A stretch of 64,000 nucleotides of DNA from Aggregatilinea lenta. Its GTDB lineage: Bacteria; Chloroflexota; Anaerolineae; Aggregatilineales; Aggregatilineaceae. Under the pieces are notes generated by a model. The model had not been told where the DNA came from. It did not search any database and saw only the letters and a program-made list of their open reading frames with translations. The position numbers and the translations under genes were made by a program. The DNA is taken from NCBI RefSeq assembly GCF_003569045.1, contig NZ_BFCB01000002.1, positions 1 to 64,000 on the forward strand, written 5' to 3'. This document shows, in pieces, positions 35,152-44,375 of the stretch (the first letter of the stretch is position 1; every line of letters begins with the position of its first letter).

Positions 35152-36177
35152 ATGCCGGCACCGACCCTGAACGACGTCGCCGAGCGCGCGCACGTTTCCC
35201 GCGCCACCGTTTCGCGCGTGCTCAACAACAACCCCAACGTCACCGACGAGCTTCGGCTGCGTGTGCTTGAGGCGATCCAGGTCCTGGGTTACCGTCCCAA
35301 CCAGGCCGCGCGGCGGCTGCGGGGCAGCACCAGCGACGTGTTGGGCCTCATCATCTCCGACATCGAAAATCCCTTCTTCATCTCCGTGGTGCGCGGCGTC
35401 GAAGACGCGGCTTACCAGCAGCAGATGAGCGTCGTGCTGTGCAACTCCGACGAAAATCCGGCCAAGCAGAACATGTACCTGCGCGTCATGCAGGCCGAAA
35501 GCGTCGCCGGGCTGATCGTCTCCCCAACGCACGTCGACGAGCGCGCGGCCCTGGCCGAGCTGAGCGCGGGCGGTATGCCGATCGTGCTGCTCGACCGCAC
35601 CACCAAGAGCATCAGCGCGGACGCAGTACTGATCGACAACGTCGGCGGGGCGCTGGCTGCCGTGAAGCACCTGATCGACCTCGGCTATACGCGCATCGCG
35701 ACCATCGCCGGATCGTCGCAGCTCACCACGGGCTACGAGCGCCTGGAGGGCTATCGCAGCGCGCTGGACGCCGTCGGGATGACCTTCGAGCGCGGGCTGG
35801 TGCGCACCGGCGACTTCAAGATCGAGAGCGGCTACCGCCTCATGCGCGAGCTGCTGGCCACCCCCACCCCGCCGGATGCAGTGTTTGTCGCCAACAACCT
35901 GATGACGCTGGGCAGCCTGCGCGCCGCACATGAGCTGGGCGTGCGCATTCCGGACGACGTCGCACTGATCGGCTTCGACGACATGCCCTGGTCCGGCGAG
36001 CTGTGCCCGCCGCTGACCGCCGTCGCGCAGCCGACCTACGAACTTGGCCAGGAGGCGGTCCGGCTGCTGCTGCGCAGGCGTGCCGATCCGAATGCGTTTT
36101 ATCATACGATCGTGCTCCAGCCCCGGCTCGTCGTGCGGGAATCGTGCGGCGCGCTGCTGCACCAGAGGAGGCATTGA
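35152..36177 (+). CDS. LacI-family transcriptional regulator
   Basis: 341 residues. The N-terminal LacI helix-turn-helix and hinge are clear: LNDVAERAHVSRATVSRVLN, then LGYRPNQAARRLR. The effector domain follows, with GLIISDIENPFFISVVRGVE, VAGLIVSPTHVDE, IVLLDRTT, TTGYERLEGYRSAL and DVALIGFDDMPW. The stop codon is directly followed by the GTG start of a sugar ATPase, so it is in the same operon as the transporter it presumably controls. It acts in the cytoplasm as a DNA-binding dimer, released by a sugar ligand. It is also a candidate for the palindrome at 5872-5887. Confidence 0.94.
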   Translation: MPAPTLNDVAERAHVSRATVSRVLNNNPNVTDELRLRVLEAIQVLGYRPNQAARRLRGSTSDVLGLIISDIENPFFISVVRGVEDAAYQQQMSVVLCNSDENPAKQNMYLRVMQAESVAGLIVSPTHVDERAALAELSAGGMPIVLLDRTTKSISADAVLIDNVGGALAAVKHLIDLGYTRIATIAGSSQLTTGYERLEGYRSALDAVGMTFERGLVRTGDFKIESGYRLMRELLATPTPPDAVFVANNLMTLGSLRAAHELGVRIPDDVALIGFDDMPWSGELCPPLTAVAQPTYELGQEAVRLLLRRRADPNAFYHTIVLQPRLVVRESCGALLHQRRH

Positions 36178-37746
36178 GTGGCCGATCAATCACCGCCCAT
36201 CCCGGCGGCGGACGACACACCGTCCATCCTCAGCATGCAGGACATCACCAAGCGCTTTCCGGGTGTCATCGCGCTGGACGGCGTGACCTTCGACGTGCAC
36301 CCCGGCGAAGTACACGGCCTTGTGGGCGAAAACGGTGCGGGCAAATCGACGCTCATGAACATCATGAGTGGCGTCTACACCGATTACGAAGGCCGCCTGC
36401 TGCTCAATGGCGAGCCGGTCCGCTTCCACAACCCGCGCGACGCTCAAAACGCCGGAATCGTCATGATTCACCAGGAACTAAACCTCGTCCCGGAACTGAC
36501 CGTGTACGAGAACATCTTCCTGGGCCGCGAGCACAAGACCTTCGGCGCGATCATCAACCGGCGCAGCATGCGGCGCACCGCGCAAAAGCTGATGTTCGAT
36601 CTCGGCCTGGATATCGACCCCAACTGCCCCATCAACCAGATGCGCGTCGGGCAGCGGCAGCTCGTCGAGATCGCCAAAGCGCTCAATCTGAACTCGCGCA
36701 TCATCATCATGGACGAGCCGACGTCCGCGCTCAGCGATGCGGAGGTGGCGTACCTGTTCAACGTGATCCGGGGACTGCGTGCCCACGACGTCGCCGTGAT
36801 TTACATCTCGCACCGGCTGGACGAGATCTTCGCCATCGCGGATCGTATCTCGGTGCTGCGCGACGGGCGCGTGGTCGGCACGTCGCTGGCAGCGGATATC
36901 TCGCGCCAGGAACTAATCAACCGCATGGTGGGCCGCAGCCTGGACGTGCTCTATCCGAAGGAAGACGTAGAGATCGGCGGCACGCTGCTGCGGATCGAGA
37001 ACCTGAGCCTGCACCAGGGCCGCGCGCAGATCCTGGACAACATCTCGCTGCACGTTCAGCGCGGCGAGATCGTCGGCGTGGCCGGGCTGATGGGTGCGGG
37101 GCGCACGCAGCTGCTGGAGACGATCTTCGGCGTTTACCCGCACAGCCAGGTCAGCGGCACAATCTGGTTCGGCGGGCAAGAACGCGCGATCCACTCGCCT
37201 AAAGAGGCCATCGAGATGGGCATCGGCCTCATCGCAGAGGACCGCAAAGGCCAGAGCCTCGTGCTGGAACAGTCCGTGACGGAAAACGCCACACTCGCCG
37301 CGCTGCGCGAATTTTTCTATGCCCTCAACATCATCAATCACGGGGCGGAGCGCAAAGCGGTATCCGGCATCGTCAACGATCTGAACATCAAAACGCCCAG
37401 CATCCGCACGATGGTCGCCAACCTCAGCGGCGGCAACCAGCAGAAGGTCGTCATCGCCAAGTTCCTGTTGGCGAACATCAAGCTGTTTCTGCTGGACGAA
37501 CCAACGCGCGGCATCGACGTCGGCGCGAAGGCCGAGGTCTATCACCTGATCGGCGAGCTGGCCCAACAGGGAACCGGCTTCCTACTGGTGTCGAGCGAGC
37601 TACCGGAACTGCTAGCGATCTGCGACCGCATCGTCGTGTTGTGCGATGGCCGCCTGACCGGTGAGTTCGCGCGCGAGCACTTCGACCAAGCCGCCATCAT
37701 GGAAGCTGCGACCCGTTTCACCGATACCGAAAGCTTGCCCGCTTAA
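36178..37746 (+). CDS. Sugar ABC transporter ATP-binding protein (double ATPase)
   Basis: 522 residues. Domain one: Walker A GENGAGKST, signature MRVGQRQLVEI, Walker B IIIMDEPTSALS. Domain two: GLMGAGRTQLLETI, LSGGNQQK and LFLLDEPTRGID. A GTG start abuts the LacI stop with AGAGGAGG in front, so I kept 36178. It is followed by the permease after 27 bases. This is an RbsA/MglA/XylG-type ATPase; the XylG group is close by layout (binding protein last), but that is weak evidence. Confidence 0.94.
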   Translation: MADQSPPIPAADDTPSILSMQDITKRFPGVIALDGVTFDVHPGEVHGLVGENGAGKSTLMNIMSGVYTDYEGRLLLNGEPVRFHNPRDAQNAGIVMIHQELNLVPELTVYENIFLGREHKTFGAIINRRSMRRTAQKLMFDLGLDIDPNCPINQMRVGQRQLVEIAKALNLNSRIIIMDEPTSALSDAEVAYLFNVIRGLRAHDVAVIYISHRLDEIFAIADRISVLRDGRVVGTSLAADISRQELINRMVGRSLDVLYPKEDVEIGGTLLRIENLSLHQGRAQILDNISLHVQRGEIVGVAGLMGAGRTQLLETIFGVYPHSQVSGTIWFGGQERAIHSPKEAIEMGIGLIAEDRKGQSLVLEQSVTENATLAALREFFYALNIINHGAERKAVSGIVNDLNIKTPSIRTMVANLSGGNQQKVVIAKFLLANIKLFLLDEPTRGIDVGAKAEVYHLIGELAQQGTGFLLVSSELPELLAICDRIVVLCDGRLTGEFAREHFDQAAIMEAATRFTDTESLPA

Positions 37747-37773
37747 CGCTGCATAGGACAGGGAAGAGACGCG

Positions 37774-38853
37774 ATGGGAACAGCCACTTCCACGCCCAGC
37801 CAGGAAACCGTCGAACAAGGACGGCGCACGATAAACCGGATCGTGAGCCTTATCTTCCGCTTTCAAAGCTTCTTCGGCCTGATTATTGTGTTCGCGCTGG
37901 CCATTTTGTATTCGCCGATCCGCAGCGGTGACAACATCTTTTTGAGCGAGCGCAACCTGAGCAACGTCACGCGCGACGTGTCGGAAACCGGCATTCTGGC
38001 GACGGGCCAGCTGCTGGTGATCCTGATCGCCGGAATCGACCTGTCGGTCGGCTCAGTCGTGGCGCTGGCGGCTACCGGTACCGCCTACCTGCTGATGCGC
38101 GAGGGCGCGCTCAACCTGCCCCTGATCGGCAGTGTGGACGTCTCGCCGATGGGCGCCGAACCAACCATCCTGGTGATTCTGGCGATGGGACTGATTATCG
38201 GCTGGTGGAACGGCTGGACCTCGGAGCGCTTCAAGATCCCGTCGTTCGTGACGACGCTGGCCATGCTCAGCATCGCGCGCGGGCTGGCGCATATCTGGTC
38301 GGACAACATCGCCGTGCCGATCTCGTATCGCGCGGGCGGGGCCGATCCGTCTTTTGAGATCCTGCGCGAGCGCGTCTACAACGACCTGATCCCGGTCCCC
38401 GCGATCATCATGTTCGTCGCCGCCATCGTCATGGCGCTGGTGCTGCACTACACGTCCTTCGGGCGGCACCTGTACGCGATTGGCGGCAACCAGACCGCCT
38501 CCCGCCTGTCGGGCATTTCGGTCACGCGCATCAAGATCCTCGCCTTCATGCTGTGCAGCTTCTTCGCGGCGATGGCGGGCATCGTGCATGCCGCGCAGCT
38601 CAACCAGGGCAGCCCCAACGAGGCCGTCGGCTACGAGCTGAACGCAATCGCGGCGGTCGTGATCGGCGGCGCAAGCCTGATGGGCGGAAAGGGTACGATT
38701 ATCGGCGCGATCGCCGGGGCGTTCATTCTCGGCATTCTCGACAACATGCTCAGCCTGAACAACGTCGACAGCAATACACAGCTGGTCGTCAAGGGACTGC
38801 TTGTGCTCGGCGCAGTCGCCTTGCAGCAGCTCCGCCCCCGTGACGTGGAATAG
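37774..38853 (+). CDS. Sugar ABC transporter permease
   Basis: 359-residue RbsC/XylH-type membrane protein. Landmarks are LLVILIAGIDLSVGSVVAL, the unusual loop NGWTSERFKIPSFVTTLAML, FGRHLYAIGGNQTASRLSGI and VIGGASLMGGKGTIIGAIAGA. The N-terminal cytoplasmic segment of about 30 residues is polar. It is located between the ATPase and the duplicated binding protein on the plus strand. Confidence 0.93.
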   Translation: MGTATSTPSQETVEQGRRTINRIVSLIFRFQSFFGLIIVFALAILYSPIRSGDNIFLSERNLSNVTRDVSETGILATGQLLVILIAGIDLSVGSVVALAATGTAYLLMREGALNLPLIGSVDVSPMGAEPTILVILAMGLIIGWWNGWTSERFKIPSFVTTLAMLSIARGLAHIWSDNIAVPISYRAGGADPSFEILRERVYNDLIPVPAIIMFVAAIVMALVLHYTSFGRHLYAIGGNQTASRLSGISVTRIKILAFMLCSFFAAMAGIVHAAQLNQGSPNEAVGYELNAIAAVVIGGASLMGGKGTIIGAIAGAFILGILDNMLSLNNVDSNTQLVVKGLLVLGAVALQQLRPRDVE

Positions 38854-38935
38854 CCTGGAAGGAGGATTTGGAGACCATTTCCCCGCCGGTCAAAAACAAT
38901 CATGTCCGCTTAAAGAGTTAGTAGGAGCGAAGCAC

Positions 38936-41116
38936 ATGAAAACCACTAGAATGATCGCTTTAGTCCTGGTCCTGGCCGCAATCCTGCTGGCCCCGCAGAT
39001 CGCACCCCAGAAGACCGCCGCGCAGGGCGGCGACGAATGGGTTCCCTACACCGACGATATGCTCGGCGGTGGGACCGTCAAAGAAGACGCCCGCGCCGAA
39101 GGGCCACTGCCCGACGGCTGCCCTGTTCCCGAAGCCAAAGATAGCTACGTGATCGGCATGTCACAGGCCAATCGCGCCGAACCCTGGCGCGAGGCGATGG
39201 ACAGCCAGATCGCCGCTGCTGCCGAGGATTACCCGGATATCGAGGTCATCTTCCAGGACGCCGCGCAGGACAACGCCGATCAGGTCAGCGACGTCGAGAA
39301 CCTGCTAACCCAGGGCATCGACCTGCTGATCATTTCCCCGAACGAAGCTGCCCCGCTGAACGACATCGTGCGCGAGGCGTGGGAAAGCTGCGTGCCGGTG
39401 ATCGTGCTCGACCGCAATCTGGTCGATCCCAACTACTCGATGTTCATCGGCGCGGATAACGTGGCGATCGGTCAGGCTGCCGGGGAATACGCCGCGCAGT
39501 GGTGCGCCGACAACGGCCATGACCCGTGCGAAATCGCGGAGATCCGGGGGCTGGAGGGCGCGCCGCCCGCCAAAGATCGCGGTGACGGCTTCCGCATGGG
39601 CCTCGAAGCGGGGGGCATGGACCCCGACGCCGCGATCATCTTCTCGCAAAACGCGGACTGGCTGCGCGAGCGGGCCGTGCCTGCCGCCGCAGCCGCATTC
39701 CAGGCGTATCCTGACGTAGACGTGCTCTACGGCCACAACGACCCGATGGCCGAGGGCGCGTACATCGCCGCGCAGGACGCGGGCGTGGACGTGAGTAGCA
39801 TCCTGTTCGTCGGTATCGACGCGCTGCCCACCCCCGACGGTGGCATCATGTCCGTGCTCGAAAGCCGCCTCGGCGTGACCTTCGTCTACCCGACCGGCGG
39901 TCGTCAGGCGATCGACTGGGCGCACCGTATCCTGGTGGATCACGTCAATCCGCCGTTGTGGGAAGTGCTGCCGTTCGACACGGTCGCGCCGGACAATGCG
40001 CAGGACGTGTGCAACACCTTCAACTGCCCGAACGCGCAGGCCGGTACGCCCGCCCCAACCGAAGCTGCCGCTGACGAGGCCGCGATGGCCCCCGCCGCCG
40101 AAGGCTGGACGATGTACACCGACGACATGGTGGACGGCACCGTGCTGGAGGGCTGGGAGTACCCGGCTAATGGCTCCGCGCTGCCCGACGGCTGCCCTGT
40201 TCCCGAAGCCAAAGATAGCTACGTGATCGGCATGTCACAGGCCAACCGCGCCGAACCCTGGCGCGAGGCGATGGACAGCCAGATCGCCGCTGCTGCCGAG
40301 GATTACCCGGATATCGAGGTCATCTTCCAGGACGCCGCACAGGACAACGCCGATCAGGTCAGCGACGTCGAGAACCTGCTAACCCAGGGCATCGACCTGC
40401 TGATCATCTCCCCGAACGAAGCTGCCCCGCTGAACGACATCGTGCGCGAGGCGTGGGAAAGCTGCGTGCCGGTGATCGTGCTCGACCGCAATCTGGTCGA
40501 TCCCAACTACTCGATGTTCATCGGCGCGGATAACGTGGCGATCGGTCAGGCTGCCGGGGAATACGCCGCGCAGTGGTGCGCCGACAACGGCCATGACCCG
40601 TGCGAAATCGCGGAGATCCGGGGGCTGGAAGGCGCACCGCCCGCGAAAGATCGCGGTGACGGCTTCCGCATGGGCCTCGAAGCGGGGGGCATGGACCCCG
40701 ACGCCGCGATCATCTTCTCGCAGAACGCGGACTGGCTGCGCGAGCGGGCCGTGCCTGCCGCCGCAGCCGCATTCCAGGCGTATCCTGACGTGGACGTGCT
40801 CTACGGCCACAACGACCCGATGGCCGAGGGCGCGTACATCGCCGCGCAAGACGCGGGTGTGGACGTGAGCAGCATCCTGTTCGTCGGCATCGACGCGCTG
40901 CCCACCCCCGACGGCGGCATCATGTCCGTGCTCGAAAGCCGCCTCGGCGTGACCTTCGTCTACCCGACCGGCGGTCGTCAGGCGATCGACTGGGCGCACC
41001 GCATCCTGGTGGATCACGTCGTGCCGCCGCAGTGGGTCGTCCTGCCGTTCGACACGGTCGCGCCGGACAATGCGCAGGATGTGTGCAACACCTTCAACTG
41101 CCCGAACGCGCAGTAG
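38936..41116 (+). CDS. Double-headed sugar-binding protein with two near-identical binding domains
   Basis: 726 residues, about twice the usual length of an RbsB-type binding protein. A signal peptide of about 30 residues ends near TAAQGG. Two copies of a complete binding domain follow, at residues about 58-368 and 416-726, with only three amino-acid differences that I can see (all near the final strand). The landmarks SYVIGMSQANRAEPWREAMD, FQDAAQDNADQVSDVENLL, VIVLDRNLVDPNYSMFIGAD and YGHNDPMAEGAYIAAQDAG occur twice. A Pro/Ala-rich linker of 47 residues joins them. Four Cys per copy are spaced to allow disulfides. ATG 38936 after TAGGAG was chosen; the frame to 38801 overlaps the permease. 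Last gene of the operon. Confidence 0.9.
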   Translation: MKTTRMIALVLVLAAILLAPQIAPQKTAAQGGDEWVPYTDDMLGGGTVKEDARAEGPLPDGCPVPEAKDSYVIGMSQANRAEPWREAMDSQIAAAAEDYPDIEVIFQDAAQDNADQVSDVENLLTQGIDLLIISPNEAAPLNDIVREAWESCVPVIVLDRNLVDPNYSMFIGADNVAIGQAAGEYAAQWCADNGHDPCEIAEIRGLEGAPPAKDRGDGFRMGLEAGGMDPDAAIIFSQNADWLRERAVPAAAAAFQAYPDVDVLYGHNDPMAEGAYIAAQDAGVDVSSILFVGIDALPTPDGGIMSVLESRLGVTFVYPTGGRQAIDWAHRILVDHVNPPLWEVLPFDTVAPDNAQDVCNTFNCPNAQAGTPAPTEAAADEAAMAPAAEGWTMYTDDMVDGTVLEGWEYPANGSALPDGCPVPEAKDSYVIGMSQANRAEPWREAMDSQIAAAAEDYPDIEVIFQDAAQDNADQVSDVENLLTQGIDLLIISPNEAAPLNDIVREAWESCVPVIVLDRNLVDPNYSMFIGADNVAIGQAAGEYAAQWCADNGHDPCEIAEIRGLEGAPPAKDRGDGFRMGLEAGGMDPDAAIIFSQNADWLRERAVPAAAAAFQAYPDVDVLYGHNDPMAEGAYIAAQDAGVDVSSILFVGIDALPTPDGGIMSVLESRLGVTFVYPTGGRQAIDWAHRILVDHVVPPQWVVLPFDTVAPDNAQDVCNTFNCPNAQ
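39107..40039 (+). repeat. Intragenic duplication, unit 1
   Basis: 933-bp unit encoding one whole binding domain, repeated at 40181-41113 with an offset of exactly 1074 bases (358 codons). The nucleotide differences I see are few and mostly at third codon positions, so selection on protein sequence or gene conversion keeps the copies alike. Confidence 0.88.
40181..41113 (+). repeat. Intragenic duplication, unit 2
   Basis: Second 933-bp unit, ending immediately before the stop codon. A shorter, diverged echo of the region before it (TDDM followed by a Gly/Thr/Val stretch) is also present before each unit, so the original duplication was larger than the part still near-identical. Confidence 0.88.
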
Positions 41117-41143
41117 CGCCCGCGCAATACTGCAAAATCAACG

Positions 41144-41172
41144 GAGAGGGTCGCTGCACTGGCGGCCCTCTC
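41144..41172 (+). promoter_or_regulatory. Hairpin after binding-protein gene
   Basis: GAGAGGGTCGC (41144-41154) pairs with GCGGCCCTCTC (41162-41172), 10 of 11 positions, 7-base loop, 28 bases after the stop. No T-run. Either a weak terminator or an mRNA 3' stabiliser, as after the other binding-protein genes. Confidence 0.55.
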
Positions 41173-41274
41173 TGCGTGTTCCGAAATCCCCTTCACCCCG
41201 CCCCCGATCTTGATCTATACTAGCGACTTCGATTCTGAAGAGCCGCCCCACCCTGAACCCGAAAGGCAAGCACA

Positions 41275-42087
41275 TTGGACATTCAGGCTTATCTCGACCG
41301 TATCGACTACCACGGCGATCGCCAGCCGAACTTCCAGACGCTGTCCGATCTGCACCAGGCGCATCTGATGGCGATCCCCTACGAAAACCTCGACATCCAC
41401 CTGGGGCGCACTCTCGTACTGGACGAGCGGCGCGTGTACGAGAAGATCGTCACAGGCCACCGGGGCGGCTGGTGCTACGAGATGAACGGACTGTTCGCCT
41501 GGGCGCTGCGCGAGTTGGGCTTTCCGGTCACACTGCTGGCGAGCGCCGTGAATCGGCCCGCGCTGGGCGACCGCGCCGAGCGCAACCACCTGATTCTGAT
41601 AGTCGAGCTGGACCAGCCCTATCTCGTGGATGTGGGGTTCGGGAATGGCTTTCTGCGCCCGCTGCCACTGCGCGCCGGAGTTCACCAGCAGGGCCGTTTG
41701 ACGTACGAACTCGCGCACGAAGCCGGGCGCTGGTGGTTCACAAATCACGCTTACGGTGGGCCGGGCTACGACTTCACGCTGGAGCCGCACGACCTCAGCG
41801 CGTTCGAGGACCGGTGCCACGAGCTGCAAACCGCGCCCGATTCCGGCTTCGTGCGGGTGGTCGTGTGTCACGGCTTTAGTTCCGGCGGACTGGTAACCCT
41901 GCGCGGCGCGATGCTGCGTACGATCACTGAATCGGGCGCGCATGACGACACGATCGAGGACGAAGCGACCTACCGCGACATGCTATCCGAGCAGTTCGAC
42001 CTGCACCTGCCGGACGAGGAACTTTCGGCGTTGTGGGGTATCGTCTGGCGCAAGCACCAGGCGTTCCTGCAAGAAAACGCTAGCTGA
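41275..42087 (+). CDS. Arylamine N-acetyltransferase
   Basis: 270-residue cytoplasmic enzyme that transfers acetyl groups from acetyl-CoA to arylamines or related acceptors. The catalytic triad is in place: Cys67 in HRGGWCYEMNG, His105 in AERNHLIL and Asp119 in YLVDVGFGNG. The N-terminal AIPYENLDIHLGR block is typical. Length is standard. The start is a TTG at 41275 after GAAAGG; no ATG gives a complete N-terminus. It is transcribed after the sugar operon but separated by a hairpin, with no functional link apparent. The physiological substrate in such bacteria is usually unknown. Confidence 0.93.
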   Translation: MDIQAYLDRIDYHGDRQPNFQTLSDLHQAHLMAIPYENLDIHLGRTLVLDERRVYEKIVTGHRGGWCYEMNGLFAWALRELGFPVTLLASAVNRPALGDRAERNHLILIVELDQPYLVDVGFGNGFLRPLPLRAGVHQQGRLTYELAHEAGRWWFTNHAYGGPGYDFTLEPHDLSAFEDRCHELQTAPDSGFVRVVVCHGFSSGGLVTLRGAMLRTITESGAHDDTIEDEATYRDMLSEQFDLHLPDEELSALWGIVWRKHQAFLQENAS

Positions 42088-42098
42088 CGGCTTGCGCT

Positions 42099-42368
42099 CT
42101 ACCGCGCGAAGCGCTCGGCAGACCGGGCGCGCCGCCTGGCCGCTTCAACTTCCCGGTCCTTGCGCGGCGCGGTCGTCTCCAGCGCGTCGAGCAGCTTGCT
42201 CGTCGCCGCCGTGATCTCCTCCACCGCCGCCATGAACGCAGCTTGATTCGCGTTGGAGGGCTTGTTGAACCCGCTCACCTTGCGCACATATTGCAGCGCG
42301 GCAGCGCGGATCTCGTTTTCGGTCACGGGCGGGTCAAAGTTGTAGAGCGGCTTGATGTTTCTGCACAT
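42099..42368 (-). CDS. DUF2277 family protein
   Basis: 89-residue small soluble protein. It begins MCRNIKPLYNFDPPVTENEI and continues ALQYVRKVSGFNKPSNANQA, which is the DUF2277 pattern over nearly its full length. A basic, helical C-terminal tail follows (RKDREVEAARRRARSAERFAR region). Function is unknown for the family. It lies downstream of the FAD oxidoreductase on the same strand, behind a terminator, and ends 12 bases from the N-acetyltransferase stop in convergent orientation. Confidence 0.88.
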   Translation of the reverse strand: MCRNIKPLYNFDPPVTENEIRAAALQYVRKVSGFNKPSNANQAAFMAAVEEITAATSKLLDALETTAPRKDREVEAARRRARSAERFAR

Positions 42369-42390
42369 AATCTACGGCCTCTTTCGAGCT

Positions 42391-42437
42391 AAAACGGGCT
42401 GGCCCCGGCCCTCTTGCAGCGAGGAACCGGAGCCAGC
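42391..42437 (-). terminator. Terminator after FAD oxidoreductase
   Basis: GCTGGCCCCGG (42398-42408) pairs with CCGGAGCCAGC (42427-42437), 10 of 11 positions. On the minus strand the hairpin is followed by CCG and four T (42394-42391). Partial termination before the DUF2277 gene is likely. Confidence 0.65.
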
Positions 42438-42454
42438 GCGGTTGTAGCTGGGGG

Positions 42455-43897
42455 TCAGGATTCCACCGCTGCCGAAGCGACGTTGTGGTTGAGGTGGAAC
42501 AAGTTGTCCGGGTCATAGCGATGCTTGACCGCCGCCAGCCGGTCCCAGGTCGCGCCGGGATACGCGTCATGCACGCGGTCCTTGCCCTCGTTGCCCAGGA
42601 AGTTGACGTACACACCAGTGCTACCCTGGTTGAGCGCCGCTGCGAACTCGCGGACCCAGGCTTTGTGCTGTGCCTCTTCCGCGGGATTCTGGTAGAGTGC
42701 GGCGACGTTAACCATGATCGGCTCCTGGCGATGTGCAAACGCGGTCGCCTCGACCGGCACGCGCGCCATCGCGCCGCCCAGCACGCGGATCTGCGCCACG
42801 GCCATCTGAGCACTTGATGTGTGCAGGTGGTCCAGGATCACCTGCGCCGTGTCGCGGTTGATCGTGTTCACAAACATCGACCACGAAACCGCAGTCGGGT
42901 GATAGCCACCCTCTTCCGGCGGGTACATCTCCGTGTAGTGCATGGGCCGCACCATGTCGGCCAGAGGTGCAGCCAGCGCGCGGAACGGCGCGACAGCCTG
43001 CTGCCCGGCCTCGACATCCCCGACGTAGACCAGCATCAGCATCACGATCAGCTTACCGTGCAGTTCAGCAGGCAGGAACGGCATCGGCGGCGCGATCATC
43101 ACGTTGGCAATCGTCGACAGCTCCTCCGGTGCGGCATGCGCTGCGGCGGCAACCCCGCTGATGACGTCCACCGTCGCGGGCAAAACGAGCATGCCGCCCA
43201 CGACCATGTCAACCGGGTGCAGCCGGAACTTAAAGCGTGTCACCACGCCAAAGTTCCCGCCCCCGCCCCGGAGCGCCCAGAAGAGATCCGGGTGCGACTC
43301 GGCATCGACGCGCACGATCTCGCCGTTCGCCGTCACGACGTCCGCCGCCAGCAGATCGTCGATGGTCAGCCCGTACTTGCGTACGAGGTAGCCGACACCG
43401 CCGCCCAGCGTGATCCCGCCGATCCCAACCGAGCCGGTATCCCCGAACCCGGTCGCCAGACCGTGCGAGGCCGCTGCCGTCGTGTATTCACCCGCCGTCA
43501 GCCCGGCCTCGGCCCAGGCCGTGCGGTTCTCGACGTCAATGTCCAGTGCGCGCATTGCCGCGAGGTCGAGCACGATGCCGCCCTCCGAGACGCTGTGCCC
43601 CGCCCCACTGTGGCCGCCGCTGCGCACCGCCAACTCCAGGCTGGTTTCGCGCGCGAGCCGCACCACGGCGGCAACTTCGTCCGCATTCACTGGTCGCACA
43701 ACGACCGCAGGATGGCGGTCGTGCCCGCCGTAAAAAACCGCGCGCGCCGCGTCATACCCGGCATCCTCCGGGGCGATCACCTCGCCCGTTATCAACCCAC
43801 GGAGCCGGGCAATCACCTGTGCTTCAGCGACTGGCGTGGATGTTTCGTTGGCCGGGTTGTTTCCGTTCGACGTCGTACCGTGATGATCAAACGGCAT
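42455..43897 (-). CDS. FAD-binding oxidoreductase (berberine-bridge/6-hydroxynicotine oxidase type)
   Basis: 480 residues. The FAD_binding_4 domain has VVVRPVNADEVAAVVRLARE, LAVRSGGHSGAGHS (the His position is the covalent FAD site in relatives), TAWAEAGLTAGEYTTAA and GIGGITLGGGVGYLVRKYGL with DVVTANGEIV. The C-terminal berberine-bridge-like domain ends with YVNFLGNEGKDRVHDAYP and YDPDNLFHLNHNV. The second covalent Cys of bicovalent members is not obvious. Such enzymes oxidise sugars, alkaloids or other alcohols with oxygen; the substrate is not inferable. No signal peptide is visible. Confidence 0.92.
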   Translation of the reverse strand: MPFDHHGTTSNGNNPANETSTPVAEAQVIARLRGLITGEVIAPEDAGYDAARAVFYGGHDRHPAVVVRPVNADEVAAVVRLARETSLELAVRSGGHSGAGHSVSEGGIVLDLAAMRALDIDVENRTAWAEAGLTAGEYTTAAASHGLATGFGDTGSVGIGGITLGGGVGYLVRKYGLTIDDLLAADVVTANGEIVRVDAESHPDLFWALRGGGGNFGVVTRFKFRLHPVDMVVGGMLVLPATVDVISGVAAAAHAAPEELSTIANVMIAPPMPFLPAELHGKLIVMLMLVYVGDVEAGQQAVAPFRALAAPLADMVRPMHYTEMYPPEEGGYHPTAVSWSMFVNTINRDTAQVILDHLHTSSAQMAVAQIRVLGGAMARVPVEATAFAHRQEPIMVNVAALYQNPAEEAQHKAWVREFAAALNQGSTGVYVNFLGNEGKDRVHDAYPGATWDRLAAVKHRYDPDNLFHLNHNVASAAVES

Positions 43898-43984
43898 GTC
43901 TATCCTCCTGATTGCTACTGGTTGTTCGATGGGAAGCGCAGATCCAGGTCGCTGCGATGCATCTGCGGTAGGAGAATCTACGAG

Positions 43985-44290
43985 CTAACGATGCGAATTG
44001 GTGGTTCGTGCAGCGCCCTGGCAGCACAAGATCACCGGCAGGCTCCGCACAAACGTTCTACTGATAAAATAGTCCTTTTTCTTAAAAAAGTCAATTAAAA
44101 AACTCGTTAAAATCACCTGCCGGGCAGCGCTCTTAGGGGGAACGATCGTCGTTAGCGCCGCGAGCGCTTCTTCGAAGTGCGTGATGGTGCGGTACGAATA
44201 CTCGTGCGTGAACATCGCCTCGATCAGGTTCAGCGGCAGGGTGACGTGATGCACCCTAGCGGCCAGCACATCCGCGATTTCGCGGGATGG
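43985..44290 (-). pseudogene. Possible remnant of a transaldolase-like protein
   Basis: A minus-strand frame reads EIADVLAARVHHVTLPLNLI, then MFTHEYSYRTITHFEEALAAL. This resembles the C-terminal end of transaldolase-type proteins (a DHVTLPLDLL-like strand followed by a helix and FEEA). No upstream part is present, and the last 30 residues run into AT-rich sequence without family character. I read it as a decayed fragment; it could also be chance. It is flanked by a 14-bp inverted repeat (44286-44299 with 44312-44325, 13 of 14 pairing). Confidence 0.3.
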
Positions 44291-44325
44291 GCAACGTCAC
44301 CCTGCTCTATCTGACGCTGCCCATC
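44286..44325. repeat. Inverted repeat in gene-debris region
   Basis: GATGGGCAACGTCA (44286-44299) and TGACGCTGCCCATC (44312-44325) pair at 13 of 14 positions around a 12-base loop. It lies between two decayed gene fragments, so it may mark a former element end or recombination point. Confidence 0.45.
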
Positions 44326-44375
44326 CGACGACGTGGATCTGGCCGATCCCGGCGGGGTGTAAGTGGGCGTACCTG

